Positions 20,501 through 26,445 of a stretch of DNA of 64,000 nucleotides are shown here, piece after piece. How positions within the stretch are numbered: the first letter of the stretch is position 1; each line of letters begins with the position of its first letter. Origin of the DNA: Mucilaginibacter aquatilis (GTDB taxonomy: Bacteria > Bacteroidota > Bacteroidia > Sphingobacteriales > Sphingobacteriaceae); NCBI RefSeq assembly GCF_009755275.1, contig NZ_WQLA01000008.1, forward strand, positions 62,001 to 126,000. Reading direction: 5' to 3'. The notes under the pieces are model-generated. The model had not been told where the DNA came from and made no database searches. It worked only from the letters and a program-made list of their open reading frames with translations. Made by a program: the position numbers and the translations under genes.

Positions 20501-20912
20501 TGGTTAAGTTGGGTGATGCAGCCACTTCTTGTGTAGCATAACCAATAATTGACGCCACCAACACAGCCCCCGTAGGCACCGTAATTTTAAATGTTCCGTC
20601 GGCTGCGGTGGTTATACCACGTTGTGTTCCCTTAACTTTAATTGTTACGCCGGGTATAGGTTCTCCCTTTTCATCAACCACCACACCTTTTACATATATA
20701 TCAACGTAATTGTAAAAAGCGGGGTGGGTTCTTAATAATTCGGGGGTTGAAGTGCCATTAAACTTTAAACTAACTTTAGTGCTTACGGAGTATGCAGTTA
20801 CTGGCGTAATGAGGAAAAACGCAAGTATAATAAGACTTAAATAATTAATTAACTTTGAAAATTCAACGCGCAGGGTTATAGCATGGACTGGTTGAGTAAG
20901 TCCTTTTTTCAT
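17595..20912 (-). CDS. SusC-like TonB-dependent receptor without STN domain
   Basis: First gene of the tandem SusC-SusD-SusC-SusD operon, 1105 residues. An N-terminal hydrophobic segment at about 22-43 (LSLIILAFFLITPVTAYSVS) acts as signal. A carboxypeptidase-D-like domain at about 72-150 (PIPGVTIKVKGTQRG), plug (VVLGFGSTQKRSEQTAAYST, ISVLKDASATALYGIKAGNG) and barrel to YPLSKVYNLSINVQF follow. It lacks STN, so control must come from something other than the FecR/sigma route. An 18-bp palindrome lies 32 nt before the ATG. The frame is intact over its whole length. Confidence 0.95.
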   Translation of the reverse strand: MKKGLTQPVHAITLRVEFSKLINYLSLIILAFFLITPVTAYSVSTKVSLKFNGTSTPELLRTHPAFYNYVDIYVKGVVVDEKGEPIPGVTIKVKGTQRGITTAADGTFKITVPTGAVLVASIIGYATQEVAASPNLTIKLLSSANNLGEVVVLGFGSTQKRSEQTAAYSTLSGKELIKSPVSDITNALIGKIPGVVTRQGDGLPGNSAADIFIRGRSSANSSALIIVDGVERTSFGNIDPNEVESISVLKDASATALYGIKAGNGVIVITTKIGKEGPIRISYSGGAGLVSLTGLPQTANAFDAATYQTEGENNMIAAGLYTPAQRTFQDADLIKFKDGSDPLRFPDVNWYKTVTKNNWLRTQHNLTFSGGSKFATFFVSLGYLFENGMYKNFQPINGYKTSNSFTRYNFRSNLDFKLTKSTVFSIKFGGRLEDTYGIRGGTAGTGDLGGTTGLISRMLAIPAWAIPFYPEYTSRATPELAALDDKYNNIENPRIGVNTFNPYSQLTRNGYFDNINNTIETVFVLNQRLDVITKGLSFKSTLGLDAFITGVRAQSGSYAKYQVDATTGTLVPFPGIYNDNLGSVFTSRDGYNKSNIQLGFNYDRLFNDHQVSVLALAQREVRGVQRNVANAPFANQGLVLSTKYNYKGKYFVEFNGAYNGSENFAAGNRYGFFPSVSAGYNLSEETFLKKIEWLSFLKLRGSWGKTGYSNPAVTGETRFLYNSNFTNGGGSVSANGGASSPNNLVYFGNGTSATSNQVVYQSQFGNPDITWENSVKRNIGFEANLFKSKLKLTADLYDEKRTDIALRRTNSAPVIYGATLPIVNYGANYNRGYEVEISYNTQNRDFNYGIDIQYSHYRNKIEIADQAVRLPDYQSLIGTRLGQYVGYKFIGFYQDAADIAASPVNNASGNKVIPGDLKYQDTNADGVIDVQDRLAIGETDIPQTVLGVQPRVSYKGVSLSALFQGAFDVNSNVLPLESGRFQVYTPMLGRWQSPADNNTATWPVAKPSNYANNPSYSLNSFLLQNSSYVKLRNIEVAYQLPAQIAKSLRVQNIRLSLTGQNLYTWTKFKGGLDPEIANNTTVNGVAYSNIYPLSKVYNLSINVQF

Positions 20913-20944
20913 AATTTACAGCTTTGATTGGTTAGGAAATTGAA

Positions 20945-20962
20945 GTGGTAATATATTACCAC
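20945..20962. promoter_or_regulatory. 18-bp perfect palindrome in susC leader (operator candidate)
   Basis: GTGGTAATATATTACCAC is a perfect inverted repeat without spacer, ending 32 nt before the susC ATG at 20912. Its length, symmetry and position suit a dimeric repressor or activator site. The receptor it precedes lacks STN and has no local sigma/FecR, so another regulator is expected. No regulator gene of a matching class is seen next to it. Confidence 0.55.
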
Positions 20963-21258
20963 AGAAAGGGTTGCGATGGAAGTAGTGGTTACTTCTTAAA
21001 AGTTTAGTAAAAGTTTATTTCATTGGCGTTCGTTTAAAACATGACTGTACATAAACTGCCCCTGCATTTAAAAAATGCGGCACAGTGCTGCTGCCTTTCA
21101 ACATTAAGATTTTAAAATTTGGTTTATAACTTTGTTATTGCTCAGAACTAATACCTGTTAAGCAATGAAGTAAAGTTAGGCGCATAGAGCTACCGATTTG
21201 TTCAATTTCTTACCAATGTGTCTCAATTAATTAAGTTGAGTAAGCCTACTAACAAGGA

Positions 21259-21340
21259 GTTAAGCCCCTCATCCAATACTAGTTGCCATTTCTATAATTG
21301 TATCATCAGGTAATTAAATAACATGGATGAGGGGCTTAAC
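21259..21340. repeat. 17-bp perfect inverted repeat with 48-nt spacer
   Basis: GTTAAGCCCCTCATCCA (21259-21275) is matched perfectly by TGGATGAGGGGCTTAAC (21324-21340). No T run follows on either strand, so a simple terminator is unlikely. It starts 142 nt downstream of the Gfo/Idh/MocA stop and about 350 nt upstream of the susC start. It could form a structured RNA or be a short mobile-repeat remnant. Confidence 0.6.
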
Positions 21341-21481
21341 TGGGAGAATTTTAATATTGTACTTTTGTAAATGAGCCTGCATATGATTAAACAGATGCTC
21401 AAAAATTTATAAATTGATTGTATGCTGTTTTAAATGCGTTAGCTGATAATGTTTACAACTCATTAATCTTTAAAACAACTT

Positions 21482-22837
21482 TTAAACTTTTGGCTCCCAT
21501 CCCGGTTCGTAGGCCCGGCTCCACAACTTCTGAGCCTCCGGGTCATTAATAATGTGCCCGTTTGATGGATTGATATGCAGATCACGCCCTACCCTCCAGG
21601 CGATATTACCCAGTTGCATAGCCAAAACGCTTTTATGTCCTTGCACTACGTCGCTGTTTGGTTTTTTATTGTCGCGTACGGCCTGCAAAAAGTTGGCAAC
21701 ATGCAGGCTATCTAAACCCAGGCTTGGGCTTGCAGTATTGCGGCCTTGCAAAGCAGCATTTTCTGCTGCGCTTTGTTTTTTTACCTGCCTTACCACTTTG
21801 CCGTTTAAATCATACACCGTGTAATCTTCACCGTCGGTATCTAAACTACCGTTGTCGCCATAAAAAATAACGCCACGATCTGCGCCCTCTATTTTCCGTC
21901 CGTTTGAACTACGGTTCTCCCACATCAATGAAATACGCCCCGGATAATCCATACAAACAATTTGCGTGTCGGGCGTTTGCCAGGCATCCTTAAACTGGTA
22001 ACGTCCGCCAACCGAAGTTACGCGTGTAGGCAAATCAACCCCTAAACCCCAACGTGCCAAATCTACCTCATGCGTACCATTATTAAGCGCCTCGCCGGTT
22101 CCATATGTCCAAAGCCAGTGCCAGTTGTAGTGTATCAAGCCGTCTTGATAAGGTTGGCGCGGAGCCGGGCCTTGCCAAAGGTCGTAATTTAACCACTCTG
22201 GTATGGGCGCTGGTTTTAACTGCATGGCTTTACGTGCATTAGTATACCAGCATTTGGCAAAATAAATGCGGCCAATAACGCCATTGTGTAATTCGTCCAT
22301 ACATTGTATAGCCAAGGGAGATGAACGACGTTGTGCACCCATTTGGACTACCCTTTTATATTTAAGCGCTGCCTCAACGGCTAGTTCGCCCTCGCGCGGA
22401 TTATGGCTAAGCGGCTTTTCAACGTAAACATGTTTGCCGGCCTGGCAACCTAAAATGGTCATTGTAGCATGCCAGTGGTCGGGCGTAGCAATGTAGATGG
22501 CATCAACATCTTTATCACGTAAAACATTTCTAAAATCCTTTTCACCTTTAGGTACATCGGTAGTGCCGGTTGCATTCTGTATCTTTTTTTGCGTATTGGG
22601 AATAGTGCGCGAGTCAACATCACAAACGCTCGTTACTAAACATTTGTCCTGTTTTGCAAAGGTAGTACACATACTGCCGCCTCTTCCGTTAAGGCCTATT
22701 ATTGAAACATTAATACGGTCGTTAGCGCCAATAATTCTGTTATAACTCTTAGCTGTAAATCCAAAGGATTGGTTACTAAAAGCCAAACCTCCGGTAGCAA
22801 TAGCTACTTTTTTCATAAAGTCTCTTCTTTTTTCCAT
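21482..22837 (-). CDS. Gfo/Idh/MocA-family oxidoreductase, Tat-exported
   Basis: NAD(P)-dependent sugar oxidoreductase-type protein, 451 residues. The N-terminus KRRDFMKKVAIATGGLAFS is a twin-arginine signal, placing it in the periplasm with its cofactor already bound. A Rossmann fold starts at about residue 40 (VSIIGLNGRGGSM), with VCDVDSR after the second strand, IYIATPDHWHATM, and the family signature HVYVEKPLSHNPREGELAV at about 140. The C-terminal domain (GQRRSSPLAIQCM-like region onward) shapes the active site. Some secreted relatives are GH109 glycosidases that use NAD, so hydrolysis is an alternative. It appears to be transcribed alone. The substrate is unknown. Confidence 0.88.
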   Translation of the reverse strand: MEKRRDFMKKVAIATGGLAFSNQSFGFTAKSYNRIIGANDRINVSIIGLNGRGGSMCTTFAKQDKCLVTSVCDVDSRTIPNTQKKIQNATGTTDVPKGEKDFRNVLRDKDVDAIYIATPDHWHATMTILGCQAGKHVYVEKPLSHNPREGELAVEAALKYKRVVQMGAQRRSSPLAIQCMDELHNGVIGRIYFAKCWYTNARKAMQLKPAPIPEWLNYDLWQGPAPRQPYQDGLIHYNWHWLWTYGTGEALNNGTHEVDLARWGLGVDLPTRVTSVGGRYQFKDAWQTPDTQIVCMDYPGRISLMWENRSSNGRKIEGADRGVIFYGDNGSLDTDGEDYTVYDLNGKVVRQVKKQSAAENAALQGRNTASPSLGLDSLHVANFLQAVRDNKKPNSDVVQGHKSVLAMQLGNIAWRVGRDLHINPSNGHIINDPEAQKLWSRAYEPGWEPKV

Positions 22838-23434
22838 TGTTGATAGGGATATATGGTTAGTATTTGTGAAGTATAATTACAATAGTTTAAGCTGAAGACG
22901 GTTGTAAAATGTAGGTCGAAAACCATTTTACAGCGAATAGTGGTTTTAACTTGATGCGTTAGGTACTGAACACACCAACACCAACTTTTGTCCTATTGGC
23001 AGACGATAGGCCAGTTGTTCCATTTCGTATTTTTTAGCAAAGACTATGTTGCAGAAAGTAACACGAGCCAGCGTAAAAACTGAAGGTATTCTCATTAAAG
23101 GTTTAATAAAGGTTTACATGTACTTAGAGAAACATTTCAGCTAAAACTCACACAGGTTATCAAAATAGATAGTTGTTAATCAGATATGGGTACCGTATAA
23201 CAAAAGCAGATTGGTTCACTCGGTATCTACTGATATATAAACGGATTTGTTACGACATCTTTCTTGCAATGATAAACCCGACTAATCGTCTCATTTACTT
23301 GTTTAATTGTATCGAATTCAGTTTACAAATAACACTGAATTTAACCCAACTATGTAATAGTCAATTTATTATCACAAAAACTTTCATTTCAATAACGTTC
23401 AAAGCAGCCATATGGGGGTAGGAAATTATTTTAA
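22838..23434. other. 597-nt divergent intergenic region
   Basis: It separates the divergent Gfo/Idh/MocA and aldo/keto reductase genes and must hold both promoters. I see an inverted repeat at 22901-22934 but no exact -33/-7 Bacteroidota promoter pair. An 82-codon open frame at 23173-23421 has no recognisable features and is not called. Confidence 0.5.
22901..22934. repeat. Inverted repeat upstream of the Gfo/Idh/MocA gene
   Basis: TGTAAAATG and CATTTTACA are separated by 12 nt, and flanking bases extend the arms to 11 with one wobble. It lies 64-97 nt upstream of the oxidoreductase start on the - strand. It is a candidate operator or leader hairpin; weak on its own. Confidence 0.35.
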
Positions 23435-23451
23435 ATGCATAAGTTTGAATT

Positions 23452-23461
23452 AACCAATTAT
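23452..23461 (+). promoter_or_regulatory. AACCAATTAT element that supports the aldo/keto reductase start
   Basis: An exact AACCAATTAT ends 3 nt before the ATG at 23465, close to its position before the sigma genes at 4434 and 55802. This favours 23465 over the in-frame ATG at 23435. Confidence 0.4.
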
Positions 23462-23464
23462 ATT

Positions 23465-24412
23465 ATGGAAACCAAGAACCAACAGAACCAAATTAACCGC
23501 AGAAATTTTCTACAGAAAAGTGCAGTATTTGCAACTTCTGCAGTCGTTTTACCCTTTTTGGCTAATAGTGCATACAGTGCCTCAAACTCTGTAAAAGGTA
23601 ATAGTTCAATTCCAACCGTTAAGCTGAATAACAATTTACTTATGCCAACCATTGGCTTTGGCACCTACTCATTAAGAGATGACGTATGCAAACGTTCTGT
23701 GGCTGAAGCTATTTCTGTAGGGTATCGCCTTTTAGATACGGCAAGTAGATATGGAAATGAAACATTTGTGGGCTTGGGAATTAAAGAAAGTGGTATAAAT
23801 AGAAAAGACCTTTTTATAACCTCAAAAATTTGGGTAGATGATTCTGGGTACGAAAAGACAAAAACAGCGTTCGAAACCTCTTTAAAAAAACTGGATACCG
23901 ATTATTTGGATTTATATCTGATTCATCGGCCAAGAGGAGACTTTAAAGGTTCGTGGAGGATGATGGAAGAGCTCTATAAAGAAGGTAAAATTAAAGCTAT
24001 AGGAATAAGTAATTTCACTCCAGCTCAATATAAGGACTTGATGTCAGCCGCGAAAATTAAACCCGCAGTGAATCAAATTGAAACTCATGCTTTCTTCCAA
24101 GAGGTGGAGTCATATAATTATTTTAAACAAACCGGGGTACAAACTGAAGCCTGGGCACCATTTGCCGAAGGCAGGAATGGACTTTTTACCAACCAAACTT
24201 TAGCTGATATTGGAAAAAAGCACAATAAAAGCACTGCTCAGGTGAGTTTAAGGTGGCATTATCAGCGTGGTATTGTTGCAATACCCAGAACAGTTCAAAA
24301 AGCACATATGATTGAGAATTTGAACATTTTCGACTTTAAGCTTAGTGAGTCGGAGATGAAAGCAATATCAGCCTTGGATCTGAATACCTCTCAATTTCCG
24401 GAGTGGACGTAA
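23465..24412 (+). CDS. Aldo/keto reductase, Tat-exported
   Basis: NAD(P)H-dependent aldo/keto reductase, (beta/alpha)8 barrel. ATG 23465 (METKNQQNQ) is preferred over 23435 because AACCAATTAT ends 3 nt before it. A twin-arginine signal NRRNFLQKSAVFATSAVV lies at about residues 11-30, so the mature enzyme acts outside the cytoplasm, which is unusual for this family. The catalytic tetrad is intact: Asp91 and Tyr96 in DTASRYGNE, Lys121 in FITSKIW, His154 in LYLIHRPRG. IGISNFTPAQ and AIPRTVQKAHMIENL form the usual cofactor-side blocks. It is a single gene, convergent with the SGNH gene. How it would obtain NADPH in the periplasm is unclear; Tat export of preloaded enzyme is one answer. Confidence 0.9.
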   Translation: METKNQQNQINRRNFLQKSAVFATSAVVLPFLANSAYSASNSVKGNSSIPTVKLNNNLLMPTIGFGTYSLRDDVCKRSVAEAISVGYRLLDTASRYGNETFVGLGIKESGINRKDLFITSKIWVDDSGYEKTKTAFETSLKKLDTDYLDLYLIHRPRGDFKGSWRMMEELYKEGKIKAIGISNFTPAQYKDLMSAAKIKPAVNQIETHAFFQEVESYNYFKQTGVQTEAWAPFAEGRNGLFTNQTLADIGKKHNKSTAQVSLRWHYQRGIVAIPRTVQKAHMIENLNIFDFKLSESEMKAISALDLNTSQFPEWT

Positions 24413-24466
24413 AGAACCGGCATTGTGTCTTTATTTGCCATTTCTTTCTTAAGAATACACTGCTGA

Positions 24467-25558
24467 CTAGATTCTGTAACGCTTCAATATTTTCAATATT
24501 CGCGGTTTTATTTTTTGCAACATCCTGTCAAACCCGAGGTCGTTTGGGTGAATACCGTCGGTTGTCCCTTCCTGGTCTTTTCCTAAAAGGCCGTCGGCTT
24601 CAATCAGGTACAGGTCTTTGTCCTGCTTTTGCAGCTTGTTTACCTCTTGTTTAAAGTATTTGTCTTTGAGGGCTACTCTTGCCGCAACCACCTTGTCGAA
24701 GTTTCCTTTCTCTCTGGCCACGCTTTGTATACAAACGATAGGTATTTTGGGGTGTGACCGGCGTATTGTACTGATCAGATAATTGGTCCGTGCCAAAAGC
24801 TCCTCAGGCGAAGGGTTGGGTACGCAATCTAATATAATGGCATCCATAGGCATAGCTGCAATCATATCAGCAACAGATGCTTCCAATTTTGCGTTACCGC
24901 TAAAACCAAGGTTAATGAAATTGTAGCCGCTTTCCCTTGAGAGTTTAGCCGGATAGGCAAGCCCGGGGCGACTTGCGGATGCACCCTGCACAATACTTGA
25001 CCCATAAACCAGTATCTGCTTTTTAAAAGGGTTAGTGCCGGGACGGAGCTCGGCCCCCTGATCAACCCCTACACTCAAAGAAAGCACCTCATCATAAGTA
25101 GGAAGAAAAAGCAGGCACTCCTTTTCTCCGGGCATCATATTTTCAACAATCATTGCCTCCGAGCAGTCATGTGATACTGGCCGGGCCACACCGCCATATT
25201 GCCAGCGACCGTCTCGCTTTATATAAAGGTCCATCCCTTCATATGCTATACCCGTCATGTTATTTGCCGTGGCTTGCTTGCTGGTGCACCATTTAGCAGA
25301 TATAGATGAGCTGTTGGTAATAAAGCTTATAGCAAGCCCTGCCGAGTTCGTAGCCAGGGACTTTACAACACCAGGTATGGCTTTATGAGCTGAAGTATCA
25401 AGCCGATGGAAAAACATCTTACCTTTTTCGGCCTTACCAATCATGGTAAGTTCTCGCGCGTCGGTATAAATTAATTTTGTTGATTGCTGCGCTTTACTAA
25501 CAAATGTTAAACATAACAGCAATACAATACTCCAAATGAAACTTATTAACTTATTCAT
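24467..25558 (-). CDS. SGNH/GDSL-family esterase with N-terminal jelly-roll domain
   Basis: Probable secreted carbohydrate deacetylase, 363 residues. The signal peptide ends near SKAQQS. Residues about 30-170 form a beta-rich domain (AIPGVVKSLATNSAGLAISF, GMDLYIKRDGRWQYGGVARP) as found before SGNH domains in bacterial carbohydrate esterases. The SGNH part has the nucleophile Ser188 in VYGSSIVQG (GSS in place of GDS), the block-II glycine in NLGFSGNAK, Asn in CVPNPSPEE for block III, and Asp334/His337 in TDGIHPN. It is the last gene of the sigma-FecR-SusCD locus, 119 nt after the permuted SGNH gene. The acyl group and sugar are unknown. Confidence 0.85.
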   Translation of the reverse strand: MNKLISFIWSIVLLLCLTFVSKAQQSTKLIYTDARELTMIGKAEKGKMFFHRLDTSAHKAIPGVVKSLATNSAGLAISFITNSSSISAKWCTSKQATANNMTGIAYEGMDLYIKRDGRWQYGGVARPVSHDCSEAMIVENMMPGEKECLLFLPTYDEVLSLSVGVDQGAELRPGTNPFKKQILVYGSSIVQGASASRPGLAYPAKLSRESGYNFINLGFSGNAKLEASVADMIAAMPMDAIILDCVPNPSPEELLARTNYLISTIRRSHPKIPIVCIQSVAREKGNFDKVVAARVALKDKYFKQEVNKLQKQDKDLYLIEADGLLGKDQEGTTDGIHPNDLGFDRMLQKIKPRILKILKRYRI

Positions 25559-25677
25559 TGAGTTTACCGCTTTTCTAAAAAGTTATATTAATGGGTGATC
25601 AAAAGTTTGATGTTATCTGCGTTAGAAAGCATTCAGCATTTGCATCTGACCGTAATGATGAAGGCTGCCGCAGATCA

Positions 25678-26445
25678 CTATCCTTGGTCATTAGAATCGA
25701 CAGTCAAAAGTTTATTTAAAAAGCCCGGATAACTGTTGTTATAAATGGTACCATCACCTTTGGTTATGCTATCGCCAAAACATACTATCTGTTGGGTAGG
25801 AAGTTTGTGGGCCATAATGTAATCATAAACAGAAAGGCCGATGAAACGGTAACCGTTGGCCGTAGGGTGTATACCGTCGGTCTTGTTTGCGTTGGCCTCG
25901 TTCTGTATCAGCGAATCTTTATCCAAACCAACCTTGCCAATGGCCTCAAAGCGCATACTTATGTCAAGCAGATGCGCACGGTTTGCTTTAGCTACTTTTT
26001 TGATTACCTCATTTACTTGCCGGCGGCGGGCAGCCACTCCTTCCGGCTGATAGAATGATGCCGGATGCCTGGTTAAAAGATATGGTTCATACAAAGGCAA
26101 AATAGTCATAATTAGCAGCTTGCTTCCGCTTTTTTTAATGAGCTGTGCAAGCTGATGCATATTTTGCTCATATTGTTCCAGCGGAATATGCTTTACACTA
26201 TTCATATCATTGGTGCCGGCCATTAAAATTGTAAGCTTAGGCCTGTGAGCCAGGCAGTCCTGCTGTATACGGGCAAGCATCTCGGCGGTGTTATTACCGC
26301 CAATACCTGCATTGATGATATTTACACCACCATCATCCGTACTGTTCAATGTATCTTCTTTGCTTGCATACATCTGTGGTGATAACGTCATAAAAGCCAA
26401 ACCTGCACCGGTCCCTTTTATCATTTGTCTTCTATTGATGCTCAT
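25678..26445 (-). CDS. Circularly permuted SGNH/GDSL hydrolase, Tat-type signal
   Basis: Probable secreted esterase of 255 residues in which the SGNH blocks appear in a permuted order. Start ATG 26445 gives a twin-arginine-like leader (SINRRQMIKGTGAGLAF). Block II comes first (INAGIGGNNT, Gly49/50), then block III (MAGTNDM, Gly77-Asn79), then block V (TDGIHPTANGY, Asp190 and His193). Block I with the nucleophile (IVCFGDSITKGDG, Ser226) is last, near the C-terminus; in ordinary members it is near the N-terminus. All four catalytic elements are present in one continuous frame, so this looks like a true permutation and not a truncation. The start overlaps the stop of the FAD oxidoreductase gene by 14 nt, implying coupled translation. 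The substrate is unknown. Confidence 0.85.
   Translation of the reverse strand: MSINRRQMIKGTGAGLAFMTLSPQMYASKEDTLNSTDDGGVNIINAGIGGNNTAEMLARIQQDCLAHRPKLTILMAGTNDMNSVKHIPLEQYEQNMHQLAQLIKKSGSKLLIMTILPLYEPYLLTRHPASFYQPEGVAARRRQVNEVIKKVAKANRAHLLDISMRFEAIGKVGLDKDSLIQNEANANKTDGIHPTANGYRFIGLSVYDYIMAHKLPTQQIVCFGDSITKGDGTIYNNSYPGFLNKLLTVDSNDQG

Larger units (their letters stand above)
20913..21481. other. 569-nt intergenic region with two inverted repeats
   Basis: It lies between the stop of the Gfo/Idh/MocA gene and the tandem susC start, both on the - strand. It holds the palindrome at 20945-20962 and the long-loop inverted repeat at 21259-21340. An AACCAATCAA variant (- strand, 20924-20933) precedes the susC ATG by 11 nt. 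I found no convincing coding sequence and no exact TAnnTTTG. Confidence 0.5.

Noticed and set aside
23173..23421. 82-codon open frame between the two oxidoreductase genes
   Set aside because: No domain, signal or start context; AT-rich intergenic sequence gives such frames by chance.
25678..26445. Reading the permuted SGNH gene as a truncated or fused pseudogene
   Set aside because: All four catalytic blocks are present once each in one frame with a leader peptide and a coupled start, which fits an intact gene better.
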